Positions 23,531 to 33,956 of a stretch of DNA of 64,000 bases are shown one piece after another. A model generated the notes under the pieces. The model made no database searches. It saw only the letters and a program-made list of their open reading frames with translations, and had not been told where the DNA came from. Numbering within the stretch: the first letter of the stretch is position 1; each line of letters opens with the position of its first letter. The stretch spans positions 86,699,501-86,763,500 of the forward strand of contig CM059582.1 in the NCBI GenBank assembly GCA_030407085.1, read 5' to 3'. The position numbers and the translations under genes are program-made. The DNA comes from Trichopria drosophilae (lineage: Eukaryota > Arthropoda > Insecta > Hymenoptera > Diapriidae).

Positions 23531-24140
23531 GTTAGTCAAGTTAATCTACAAAACATCTCGATACATGTTGCATTCAAATTTAGCATATCTGGGGTAAGTA
23601 GTTCCCCCGTCCAAAAACAGACTGGTTTGTAATAAGACATCTTCATTTCCTCTGATTAGACCGGAATATGCTGTCATACATATAATTTACATTTACTAGT
23701 CGAAAATGTTCTCTGCAATCTCTCCGCAGAATGCGTTTGCGAATAAATGTTTTAAATATCAAGGATATTCATCAAGCAGATGATGTATTGTCGTTACCAT
23801 ATATGTGGAAAAATTGAATTAGTTGGATGTACTAACTAAATAGTAGGATAATTCGCCACTGAAATATCTTTTTTATTGAAATACACCAATTAACCACCTA
23901 CATTGAAAAAAAGGTGTTTCCAACCGAATTTGTTATAGTAAATAACCTTTAATGTCTGTAAGACAAAAAAAAACATGCGCAATGAAAGTACAGTTTTTAA
24001 TTGATTTTTAACACTCAGTGCGTAAAACTCGATTTACCTACAAGGACGGAATTTTCGAACGCGTAAAATCGAGTTATACGCACGTCGTTTTAAAAAGTAG
24101 CGTATATATACTATTTTGCAACTATCTTTCAATCTCTCTT
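23531..24140. other. No recognised gene
   Basis: AT-rich, with only short frames and no motif. Confidence 0.4.
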
Positions 24141-24144
24141 TCCA

Positions 24145-24184
<40 letters not shown>
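24141..24184. repeat. (TC)n microsatellite
   Basis: About 20 TC units in a row. The arginine/glutamate and serine/leucine frames across it are artefacts of the dinucleotide. Confidence 0.9.
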
Positions 24185-24188
<4 letters not shown>

Positions 24189-24560
24189 TCACAGCCATAC
24201 AGTTTTTGGAACTCCCTGCCACGCCTCCTTCACACATTTACATCTCTCGTTAACATATCCTCTTAGGGCTGATCAATCGTAAGTATCTTATGTTTTCCAT
24301 TTTAATGTTTTAACTATGCGAGCGTCTTCTAATCAAATTTACTACTTACGTGTAGCTCAAGTGCAATTTAGTTATTTTTTTTTATTTACGATGTAGTATA
24401 TATAAAGATGTATAATGTGTTTACCGCCTTACAGCAGAGATTATATAGTTTTAAGTTGCATTATGTATCGCTTATCCTGACCGAAACATTGTAACGGCAG
24501 AATATTGAGTTAATGTTTCCACGGCTCGTAGTGGCCACGACACTAATAAATAAGTCTTCA
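24185..24560 (+). mobile_element. 5'-truncated LINE 3' fragment
   Basis: Just after the TC tract the plus frame reads SFWNSLPRLLHTF before a stop, matching the 'xLWNxLPxxxR' block at the extreme C-terminus of CR1-like ORF2 (LINE-D has RLWNILPSSIR there). A non-coding region follows, ending in a small inverted repeat (ggctcgtagtggcc), 'aataaataag' and short 'aatc' repeats at ~24541-24570. This is the expected 3' end of such an element. Confidence 0.5.
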
Positions 24561-24824
24561 ATCAATCAATCTCCCGCTCACTCACATTTTCTCGTTTTCG
24601 TTTATACGCTTATATTGCTTCCTAAGTTCTTGCATTTTCACACATTTATTCTTTCCAACTTTGTTTGTTCTGATTTCATGGATTTTCTCATCTCTCTTCT
24701 TTCCTTTAACTTTCTCTCGCACACTTACACACACATTCAAAAAAGTTTCCTTTTTTATATTCATTCCTTTTTTTATTTTGTTCTCTTTCGTCTCCCTTCG
24801 CAACCATTTTCTTTCGCACTTTGT

Positions 24825-25469
24825 CTAGCTTACTCTCACCTTTTTCTGTATGATACATACCAGTAGACACACTTTTTTTTTCTCGCTATCACTCATGATT
24901 TTACTTTTCAATATCTCATTCTCACTATTTCTTTTATTCTTTTTTTCTCTTGCATAATTGTATTCGTATTCACCCTCTGTTTCATTTTCACTCGCTATTA
25001 TCTTCTCTTGATAATTGATCTGCTTTGCCATGACGTCGCGCACTTTTTCTTTTCCAAAGTTACGTCTTCCACTTATATCTTCACTTTCATCCTCTGTTTC
25101 TATCTCAGAATTAAATTCAGCACTAATTTCTTCATCACTTATATCATGCAGCTTTTCATTCTTACTCTCATGCATCCTAACACTATCATTCCTTCTGACA
25201 CTTGCTTCCCCGCGTACGTTACGTTTGTCACTTTTCTCCCTCATATACGCATTTTCTCTTTCATTTTCACGATCTCTTTCAGAGCGACATGCAATTTCTT
25301 CTTCGTTATCAGACTTATCGACATCTTCGTTATTATCTTGCTGCTTTTTCTTCGGTACGATTTTTCTTTTTTTTTGTATTTGGAGTGGTCCTTTTTGTGG
25401 TTTGAACCATAACATATTTGTGTCAGAGTTTTTGTAAACGCCTTCTGCGATAATTGCTTTGCCTCGCAT
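24825..25469 (-). CDS. Unrecognised highly charged protein (possible exon)
   Basis: An open frame of 214 codons starts MRGKAIIAEGVYKNSDTNML and ends shortly after a TC/A-rich stretch. The first ~45 residues look globular-like and end in a basic cluster (KKRKIVPKKKQQ) resembling a nuclear localisation signal. The rest is low complexity, with glutamate, serine, lysine, arginine and asparagine and mixed RE/ERE runs, probably disordered. The opposite strand is also open because the DNA is purine-skewed, so chance cannot be excluded. No transposon motif is seen. If real it could be a nuclear protein or one exon of a larger gene. Confidence 0.35.
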   Translation of the reverse strand: MRGKAIIAEGVYKNSDTNMLWFKPQKGPLQIQKKRKIVPKKKQQDNNEDVDKSDNEEEIACRSERDRENERENAYMREKSDKRNVRGEASVRRNDSVRMHESKNEKLHDISDEEISAEFNSEIETEDESEDISGRRNFGKEKVRDVMAKQINYQEKIIASENETEGEYEYNYAREKKNKRNSENEILKSKIMSDSEKKKVCLLVCIIQKKVRVS

Positions 25470-25879
25470 TTCTTATTGACATAATCTAAAAATAATATAC
25501 AATTAATTTTATCTGCAATTCAATGGATGTATAAATCTATTCTATTCGCTCTTTTGTATTAAATCATTAAATTGTTTAAATTAACCTTTTGAAGAAGATT
25601 GAAATGGATATCAACTAAAATTTATCACTCGGAGGTTTTTTGGGTAACGAATCTGACCTCAGATTTTTAAAATTCAAAAAGAGCTGATCCATTATGGCGC
25701 AATCAAATAATGTTTAAAATTTTAATCCGCCATATTGGATCCACCATTTTTAATTTACAAAATTCGGGGCACAAATTTGTAATCAACAACCCTGAAAACC
25801 TCCAAGTTCCCAATTTCGTCCTTATTAAATAACAATTTAGCTTCACCATACATTTTTACCGCGCAAAACAATTTTATTT
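25470..25879. repeat. Dispersed repeat pair in inverted orientation
   Basis: At 25615-25690 lies one unit of the 'aatctgacctcagatttttaaaattcaaaa' repeat, and at 25725-25840 a second one in the opposite orientation ('gccatattggatccaccattttt...'). The head-to-head layout is that of the interior of the TTAA-flanked MITE, so this is probably a degraded relative. The BEL/Pao element is inserted directly beside it. Confidence 0.6.
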
Positions 25880-25884
25880 ACAAT

Positions 25885-26130
25885 TGGACGTTGTATCGAG
25901 ACAGAAAACCTTAATTTTCAAAAAAAATCGTTCGTAGAGAATACCAGTCCAAAGACCATTCACCGGTGAAAAGGAGTAATCCGGAAAGAAAGGAACTCTC
26001 AAACCCGAATAATCCAGCACAATAGATTTATTAATTTTAGAGTAATATAAATTACAAATAACCGATCTTCTCGCGATCCAGTTCTATTGCGCACTAAACT
26101 AAGCGAATTACCTTCAGCGCGTTCTGCCGG

Positions 26131-26181
<51 letters not shown>

Positions 26182-26295
26182 ATACACACGCACACACTCA
26201 ACCATAATGTTCAGTATTTATATTGTGGCTATTCATGTTTGCCCAATGCAATATAACGAAATTATTATATATGTATAGAGTGTCATGCGCCAACA
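25885..26295 (-). repeat. BEL/Pao 3' LTR (411 bp)
   Basis: It matches the right LTR closely but lacks about 70 bp present there (right copy ~32373-32443). It carries a CA microsatellite at 26141-26175 whose length also differs between copies. Confidence 0.9.
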
Positions 26296-26485
26296 TACCG
26301 CACGCCTCGTTACCGATTGGAACGACAATTCTCAATGTATACATTTATAAGTACTTACTTTCTTGTCTTCAAACGACAACCGCACGCCGTGAAAAAAGAC
26401 AGGAAAGAAACCGTATTAGTAGTGCGAATAATTCAGCAATTCTACAATTCTATTACTAATAAAAACTAAAATTCACATGATTCAT

Positions 26486-28366
26486 CTATGACATATCCGT
26501 AGGCAATTTACATAATTTATGTATAGAACGAGTAAGTACCGTATCCGCTAATTTTACCTTGCAGACGCGTGCTAAACCGTCCTTTCCGGGGAAACATTCC
26601 ACTATACATCCAATAGGCCAATGGCTTGGAGGCATTTCACGATGCACTAACACAATATCTCCGACTTTGAGGGAGTCGGAACTCATACGCCATTTAGTGC
26701 GCGCCTGCAATGTGGTAAGGTAATCATATTGCCATACATGCCAGAATTGATCACGCATCCTTCGGACCATCTGCCACCGTGTCAAGTGGCTCTCCGATAC
26801 ATCTAGAAGAGAAGGTTCAGGGTATGCATTTAAAGGGCGCCCAATAAGAAAATGGCCGGGGGTCAAAACGGACAGTTCATCCTTATCCTCATGAATGGGG
26901 GTGAGAGGCCTGGAATTCAAGCATGCCTCCACTTGGCAGAGCAGAGTACTGAACTCCTCTACTGTCAAAGTGTGCTTACCGATTACACGACGAAGATGGT
27001 GCTTGACGGACTTTACTCCCGATTCCCAAATGCCCCCAAAATGGGGAGAAGTGGGAGGAATGAAGCACCAAGTCACTCCTTCAAAGGCTAATTGTGAACT
27101 CAACGAAGAGCTCTTTAATAAGGCTAAAAACGTCTTGCGAATTTCCTTCTCTGCACCTTGGAAATTCGTACCATTGTCGCTCAAGATAAGTGAAGGAGTT
27201 TCACGCCGTGAACACAACCGACGAACTACCGCCATGAAGGCGGGCGTCGTGCAATCCATAACCATCTCGATGTGTACTGCCTTTGTGCATAGGCAGACAA
27301 ATAATGCGATCCATGTTTTGGATGCATGTTGTCCCCTGCCGGCGAGTTTGCGAACAAAAAATGGCCCTGCATAATCGACTCCTACACGCGTAAAAGGTGG
27401 AGCAACATTTACTCGAACAGAGGGCAAGGGAGCCATTTTTTGAGTTCCCATTTGAGCTCTATGACGTGTGCATGTAACGCACCGAGCAATAATTGTACGC
27501 ACTAAATCCCTACCACGTAAGATCCAATATTGCTCACGGAGAGTTCGCAACATTAATAAAGGCCCTCCATGGAACGTACGAAGATGTACGTGACGTATCA
27601 GGAGAAGGGTAATCGGATGTTTTGCAAGTATGATAGGATAGCGAAATGGTTCGCTCATCGTAGAGCGTTGAAGACGCCCACCAACGTGCAATATTCCATC
27701 TTCATCAAGAAAGGGATCTAATGCGTGAATGTGGCTCTTACGTGGAAGATTTTCGCCGCACTGTAAACACGCTATTTCCTCAAAAAATGCCCGCTGTTGA
27801 ACGTATTTATACCAAAAATTTCGAGCCTTTGAAATATACTTAACCTCGATTAGCTGTTGAGATGTTTCATGATTCGCAGGAGTACAAAACTTAAATAATA
27901 ACGACGTAATGCGAATGAGCCTTCCCCAATCAGAGTATTTTAGAGCCAAATCCCATTCCTCGTTGACGGCCACATGAACACTTACACTCTGCTTTTCCTC
28001 TAAATTAACTCCATGACTTATCCCTGGACTAGTTTGTGGCCAAACTGATTCTGGCTCTCGTAACCAGTAAGGCCCATGCCACCATAATGAGGAGTCGATT
28101 AATTCCTGAGGAGACATGCCCCGAGAAGCCAAGTCAGCTGGATTACCGTGAGAAGGGACGTGTTTCCAGACCTTGACGGGTTGCGATTCTTGAATCGCCG
28201 CAACCCGATTTGCGACGAAAACTTTCCAGCGAGAACTACATCCTGCTATCCAATACAGTGTAACAGCGGAATCCGACCAGGCGAATACCGGCAGATCAGT
28301 AATTTCTAAAGCATCCACAGTCCACCTGAGCACTCTGGTCAGCAGTTCGGCAGCGCATAATTCCAA
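26486..28366 (-). CDS. BEL/Pao RNase H end, integrase and C-terminal domain
   Basis: This is a single open frame of 626 codons, the longest intact piece of the element. The first ~60 residues finish RNase H (FAWSDSAVTLYWI). An integrase follows, with a zinc-binding region (CVTCTRHRA), the catalytic core with VDYAGPF and LSDNGTNFQGA for the two aspartates and WESGVKSVKHHL for the glutamate. The end carries LKVGDIVLVHRE, the DUF5641-type domain found at the end of BEL/Pao polyproteins. It is the 3' part of a polyprotein, so the ATG-like start is not a real initiation site. Confidence 0.88.
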   Translation of the reverse strand: MELCAAELLTRVLRWTVDALEITDLPVFAWSDSAVTLYWIAGCSSRWKVFVANRVAAIQESQPVKVWKHVPSHGNPADLASRGMSPQELIDSSLWWHGPYWLREPESVWPQTSPGISHGVNLEEKQSVSVHVAVNEEWDLALKYSDWGRLIRITSLLFKFCTPANHETSQQLIEVKYISKARNFWYKYVQQRAFFEEIACLQCGENLPRKSHIHALDPFLDEDGILHVGGRLQRSTMSEPFRYPIILAKHPITLLLIRHVHLRTFHGGPLLMLRTLREQYWILRGRDLVRTIIARCVTCTRHRAQMGTQKMAPLPSVRVNVAPPFTRVGVDYAGPFFVRKLAGRGQHASKTWIALFVCLCTKAVHIEMVMDCTTPAFMAVVRRLCSRRETPSLILSDNGTNFQGAEKEIRKTFLALLKSSSLSSQLAFEGVTWCFIPPTSPHFGGIWESGVKSVKHHLRRVIGKHTLTVEEFSTLLCQVEACLNSRPLTPIHEDKDELSVLTPGHFLIGRPLNAYPEPSLLDVSESHLTRWQMVRRMRDQFWHVWQYDYLTTLQARTKWRMSSDSLKVGDIVLVHREMPPSHWPIGCIVECFPGKDGLARVCKVKLADTVLTRSIHKLCKLPTDMS

Positions 28367-28395
28367 CCTAGGAATGGAGACAAATTTCTTAGGAG

Positions 28396-30060
28396 CTACC
28401 CGAGTTGGGAATCAGTAACTGTCCGTATGTATACAGTCGCAGCATACGCTCGTTCAGAAGCGTCGCAGAAACCATGTATCTGCGCTGAGGTTGAGGGAAG
28501 AATACCTATCCAACGTGGAATACTTAGCTCATTAAGACGCATGAGTTTTGTGGAAAATTCACTCCAAGCTTCTATCATGTCAAACGGAAGTGGCGTGTCC
28601 CAATCCAAACCCAAAGACCAAAGTTGTTGCACAAACAATTTTGCTAGTATTATCACCGGGGCCACCAACCCGAGGGGGTCGTACAATTTTGCAATATGCG
28701 AGAGAACCGTTCTTTTTGACAAAACCAACGGGGTCTGGTTGTGTACGTGAAACTGAAAACAATCAGCCCCTGGGGACCAAGACATACCTAAAATACGCAA
28801 TTTTTGGTCCTCCTGCAAAGGTTTCAATGCTGCAGGTTCACAGTCCGAGGTTGGCAGGCCGATTAATAAATCTGGACTGCTGGCGGTCCACTGCCTCGAG
28901 GGCAAACAACCCGCTTGCATTAAGGCCCGTACTTCGTTTCGAAGTTTAATACTGTCTTCTTTAGTGGACGCTCCGAAAAGAGCATCGTCCACGTAAATAT
29001 TGCGTTTAAGTGCAACTGCAGCCAATGGAAACTGAGAACCTTCGTCAGTAATCAGCTGCTTCAATACTCGCAATGCCAAATACGGAGCGGGAGCAGTACC
29101 ATATGTAACTGTCATAAGCCGAAATGGCAGAATCGGACCCGACTTATCAGGACGCCAATAGATCAGCTGATATCTCGTATCATTAAATGCTACATTGATT
29201 TGGCGGAACATTTTTGTTACATCAGCTGTAAAAACAAACCGATGTATGCGCCATCTCATCAAAATAGAATATAAATCTTCATGGAGGGTGGGGCCAACGT
29301 GCAATTGCTCATTTAAGGTACGGCCATTTGAGGTAGCACAGGACGCGTTAAATACCCCCTTACTTTCGTAGAGGTGGAAGACTCCTTAATCACTGGGTGA
29401 TGGGGTATAAAACAGTTTTGTTCTACCGAATCGGAATTATAAGGAATCATATGACCCGTGGTCAGATACGTCCGAAGGAAATCCTGATATTCGCGCTCTA
29501 ATATTTCGTCACGCGCTAGTCGACGTTCAATACGCTCATAAGCACGACGTGCAATATCAGAGGATTGGCCCAAATTTAACGGCGGTGGCTGCTTAAATGG
29601 TAGACAAACCGTGTACCTCCCGTCAATATCCCGAGTGGTTGTATTGCAAAAAATTTCTTCGCAAGCGCGTTCACTAGCCGACAATTTGTTAAATTGGGGG
29701 ACCTCCTCGAGACGCCAAAATTTTTCGAGCGAGTCGTTCAACTCTACATTAGATACAACGTGTAGAGAATGTATATTGGACAATTCTCCATCACCTTTCG
29801 CTCGCGTCGGGCCGGATAATATCCACCCAAAAATGGTTGACTGAGCGGTCAACGAATTAGGGCCTTTACGGAGACCTTCACGCAATAGAGTACCGTAAAT
29901 ATCTGCGCCAAGAATCAGCATAATCGGACAATTGCCATTTAATTTCAAACCCGCCAAGGGAAGTCCGTGTAAGTGAGCAAAAGCATCGGGAGCAATTTGA
30001 GGTTGCGGTACGTATGGCGTTAATTTTTTAAGAATCAAACTCGAAATCCTCATCAGAATA
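28396..30060 (-). pseudogene. BEL/Pao reverse transcriptase region
   Basis: Two frames cover the RT: 30116-29313 (connector with LILGADIYGTLL and FGWILSGP, typical of BEL between protease and RT) and 29304-28396. The second frame has TADVTKMFRQI, the MTVTYGTAPAPYLALR block and the catalytic IYVDDALFG. The C-terminal part leads into RNase H (GFCDASERAYAATVYI). A one-base loss in a G run near 29335-29345 separates the frames, and another shift near 28390 follows. Confidence 0.85.
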
Positions 30061-31633
30061 TCGCGAACTGACTTTAACGCAAGATTTTTGTCGCACAACT
30101 CCCGAAGATTGCTCACCGATGCCCGTCACAACCGCAGAACATGATACACGCTCAACACGTAAGGCTTGCGCAGCTGCCTCAGACATAAATGAACACTGAG
30201 ATCCTTGGTCCAGCAATGCACGCAAGTAAATCGAATTTCCCTGCGAAGTGGAAACTTTCACAAATGCAGTGGCAAGTAAAACAGCAGTTCGATTTTGAAT
30301 ACCCGGCGTTGAGCAATGTGAGAATACTTCGGTATTATTCGAAGATCCGGAAGGAGGGGATGTTGTAGCACCCTCCTGCCATTCATTACGCGAATTAACC
30401 GTCGGGAGTAAAGCCTCATGCAACAACACATGATGTTTTTTACGACAGGCAGTGCAGTTATTTTTTGCCTTGCACTGACCAGGAAAATGTCCAATTCGCA
30501 AGCAATTATAACAAATTTTACGACCGCGTAATGCCTTGAGCCGGTCATCAAACGATATGTCTTTAAATGTTGGGCAATTACTAAGTGCATGACTCGAATT
30601 ACAAACAGGGCACAATGCCGCTTGTGCAGATGCAACGTGCGAAGCAAACCGCGACGAATTAGTCGAACTAGATTTCTGAGGAGACTTGGAGCTATTGTGA
30701 AATGTGGGAGCATTAAGCTCCGAAATAGTAAGAGGCTGACACCGCTGAATAACGAATTTTTCCAAATCTTTAAGTATAGGAAATTCTGCCAATGAGACCG
30801 CGTGATTTTCCCACTCGCGTCTAGTACCGGGGTCCAATTTTAGAACAGTCATAACTACAATTAATGTTCCCCATTCCTCTACGGGCTGTTTTAAACGTTT
30901 CAGTGACGCCAAAATTGAACGCGTCTGATCCACGAGAGCGCGAAGAGAATGGGTCTTTACGGATGTCACTGAGTTCAAATTAAGTAACTGAGAAACAAGC
31001 GAAAAAATTAAAACATGATCGTTGGAATATCTCTCTTTAATCATAGTCCAAGCCTCATCAAAACTGTCTTCCGCGATCGGAATTTCTTTGATTAAATTTA
31101 AAGCTTCGCCCGAAATACTCGTTTTTAGATACTGCAATTTTTGTACTTTACTTCATGAAGCGTCGTCAACAATCATCGACTGGAATAAGTTTCTAAAGTT
31201 CTCCCAGGTTGACAAGTCTCCAGAAAACTGCGGCAGCGTTATGCGTGGCAACATGTGGCGAACCGTTTCTCCAAGCGTTGGCGTTGTTGACGTAGTTGAT
31301 GAAGTTATTGGAAGCTCAGAATGAAGCATTGCGAAGCGATCCATCAACTCTGAATAGAGCTCCTCTTGAGTGCCGAATTCATCGTTGATAACGTAAGGAT
31401 CCTCGACCTTTCTGTTCTGCAGACATTTGATACATCAATTCCACATGTGTGGCTTTCACTTCCTGCCATAATTCCCTAGCTCGAGACTCCCGAGATTGCA
31501 ACAGCGTTGCATTGATCTTGTCAGGAGTAAGCTTCTCCGAAGCAGCAATCATTCGAGCGAGCGAGGCAAAGTTCGTCCTCTGAACTATGCTCCAATCGGA
31601 AATGGTTCCCTTCGACCGTGTACCTGATGCCAT
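30028..31633 (-). pseudogene. BEL/Pao gag and protease region
   Basis: The probable start is the ATG at 31633 (MASGTRSKG). The first frame runs to 31379, a second covers 31347-31153 (ITLPQFSGDLSTWENFRNLF, a typical gag block), and a third covers 31137-30028. The third contains two zinc knuckles (CYNCLRIGHFPGQC and a CTAC...H variant) and then a protease with the catalytic-type ALLDQGSQCSF, the D-Q-G-S form usual in BEL. Gag packages the RNA; the protease cuts the polyprotein. Frameshifts separate the three parts, so no continuous product is made. Confidence 0.85.
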
Positions 31634-32304
31634 GTAATGACGAAAGAAAACCGTGATTGCCAATATAAGCGCGCCAAAGCGACAACGAAAACTGTTCATA
31701 AATATTAACACCCAAATAACTCAATTAAAGGTCGTAAATTGATCGATATAAACAAAGGCAGCACGCGTAAGTATGAAAAATTGATGCAAGGAACGTGTAC
31801 GAGAATTCATAACACGAGCACACAACAGCTGCTTTGTTCACTGGTACTATCCAGCGTCTTCACAAAGTTTACAAATTGTAAACACGAAGCTACGGTCGCA
31901 TGAAGTGCGGCACTTCGGGTCGAAAATTAAGTCGACCACGTGTTCTGAAAACGGGCGCGGCGTCTCGCGGCGAAGCGTGTCTACGATCGCACAAAACGTC
32001 GTCAGCGAATCCAAAACGGAAGCGACCGTGTGGCGAGAAAAATAGCGTCGCGTACCTTACAGACACACTATGTTCAATCGCCAAATAATCACCAGCGATA
32101 AATTTATTGCACTGTACACTTTGTTGCAATCCGTAAAGATTTCCAAACTTGAATTATTTTATGAATCCACAGAAGTTTCCAGTCTGTAAAGCCAATATCG
32201 CTGGAGGATGCAATCACGTGGCACGATGAAATCCATGGTGTTTCGATTTTCCCACACAGCAGTAGTTAAATTTCACCGTTTTTTAATCACTGCACTGCTT
32301 AAGA

Positions 32305-32324
32305 TCCGGCTCGAAGGACCAAAA
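32305..32324 (-). other. BEL/Pao primer binding site (tRNA-Tyr type)
   Basis: Immediately inside the 5' LTR the minus strand reads tggtccttcgagccgga, preceded by two to three spacer bases. This complements the 3' end of insect tRNA-Tyr (…tccggctcgaagga plus CCA) as I remember it. The position and perfect 17-nt complement support the call. Confidence 0.7.
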
Positions 32325-32639
32325 TGGACGTTGTATCGAGACAGAAAACCTTAATTTTCAAAAAAAATCGTTCTCGCACTTCGCCAAAATGCCGGTAAAG
32401 CAACATGTATGAAATCTGACCATATCTCGCACGTATCTCGAGAGAATACCAGTCCAAAGACCATTCACCGGTGAAAAGGAGTAATCCGGAAAGAAAGGAA
32501 CTCTCAAACCCGAATAATCCATCACAATAGATTTATTAATTTTAGAGTAATATAAATTACAAATAACCGATCTTCTCGCGATCCAGTTCTATTGCGCACT
32601 AAACTAAGCGAATTACCTTCAGCGCGTTCTGCCGGCACA

Positions 32640-32686
<47 letters not shown>

Positions 32687-32802
32687 ACATACACACGCAC
32701 ACACTCAACCATAATGTTCAGTGTTTATATTGTGGCTATTCATGTTTGACTAATGCAATATAACGAAATTATTATATATGTATAGACTGTCATGCGCCAA
32801 CA
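32325..32802 (-). repeat. BEL/Pao 5' LTR (478 bp)
   Basis: It begins TGTTGGCGCATGACA on the minus strand and ends CGATACAACGTCCA. The CA tract lies at 32643-32680. The promoter is expected here, but no clear TATA box can be assigned by eye. Confidence 0.9.
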
Positions 32803-32807
32803 ACAAT

Positions 32808-33956
32808 TAATCAATTATTATTATTATAAATAGACAGGAAAATTTATGAAAAATATATCTTGAATTGCATTTCCAAATCTTTTATGAATATGATAGTATA
32901 AAAAGTGTTGTAAAAATTCTAATTTAAACCCTTCAAAATTAAAAAAAATGAATTACAAAGAAGTGACCTTCTTGAAGGCCACTATTCTTGAAAGGCTTAC
33001 ATACATTGGCTTCCTTTGATCGATTGGAAATGATTTGAACTTCACAAGATGAAGACCCCTCGAGTGGTACGGAAAGAGTGAGAGGAAATAAGCAAAAAAG
33101 AAAAAAAATTTTGTTCCAAGTTCTAGTAGGTTTTAATTATGATTTTACGAGTGATTTATATGTCTAAAGAAATTTTTGTTAATATTATGACTAACGAACG
33201 AATGAGTTTGTATTGATTTTGTAGCTAGGAAGTAAGAAAAAATAAAGATTGAAATTTTAGCTTCCACCTCAGATTAGGTAACCTAGCTACAAAATGAGTC
33301 CAAACTCACTCATTTGCAAAGCCATGACATTAACAAATATTTACATTAACAAAAATTAATAAACATAAACAAAAAAAACGTTATTAAAACCTAGAACTGT
33401 GAAGAAATTATTCCTTACGTTTTGCTGCTCCCCCCCCCCCCCTGCCCATTCCGAGCGGTTGAGGACTGTTAAATATCCAATGATATATAAGGAAATGTGT
33501 TATTGTTGATATTGTTGAAATGTTTTTTGTGACTATTATGAAACATACTATCCATTCTAAAATAGTCGCAAGAAAGGAAGTAGTAGTTTTTTGGACGAGC
33601 ATTAAGAAAAAAATATGTATTTTCAAATTCAATGATACCATCTACCTAAAGTGGATTTTGCAAAACTTTGAGTATCTTTCAAAATCTGAAAAATTCACAA
33701 AAATTCGCAAGTTTTGCAAAATCCATTTTGAAGTTTTGAACTCAGTTTTCTCGGTCAATAGTATTATTCGGGGGATTTATAAATGGTTGTTTACGTAGCT
33801 GACGTTAAATACTTGGAATCCCTTAGCATTCCAACAGAAGGTACAATATTGTACTTCCATTACAGAATTTCAAAAAATTATTTGGGATAGGAAAGAGGGA
33901 AATTCAGATTTCGTGAAGTTGAAAAAGAAAATCTGAAATTCAACTGACAAGGGGAA
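32808..33956. other. AT-rich spacer with a foldback and a C13 run
   Basis: Arms at ~33105-33230 and ~33275-33400 are imperfect inverted repeats (left 'gttctagtaggttttaat' and 'attttgtagctagg'; right 'attaaaacctagaac' and 'cctagctacaaaat'), a MITE-like hairpin of about 300 bp. Thirteen C residues occupy 33430-33442. No gene is recognised. Confidence 0.5.

Larger units (their letters stand above)
25885..32802 (-). mobile_element. BEL/Pao LTR retrotransposon, full length, frameshifted
   Basis: Two direct repeats bound the element: 25885-26295 (3' LTR) and 32325-32802 (5' LTR), with the minus strand as sense. Both have TG...CA ends (TGTTGGCG... and ...ACGTCCA). A 5-bp duplication, acaat, flanks it (25880-25884 and 32803-32807). 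Inside, in sense order, come a ~0.7 kb leader, gag with zinc knuckles, an aspartic protease, reverse transcriptase, RNase H, and integrase with a DUF5641-like end, which is BEL/Pao order. At least four frameshifts (near 31140-31150, 30060, 29330-29340 and 28390) inactivate this copy. LINE-type debris flanks both sides. Confidence 0.92.

Noticed and set aside
26087..26278. Frames through CA and TC microsatellites (also 24034-24237, 58218-58430)
   Set aside because: Products of dinucleotide repeats encoding Thr-His, Arg-Glu or Ser-Leu runs.
26852..27374. Plus-strand frames of 79 and 159 codons over the BEL integrase
   Set aside because: They are antisense to the well-supported integrase frame and carry no motif.
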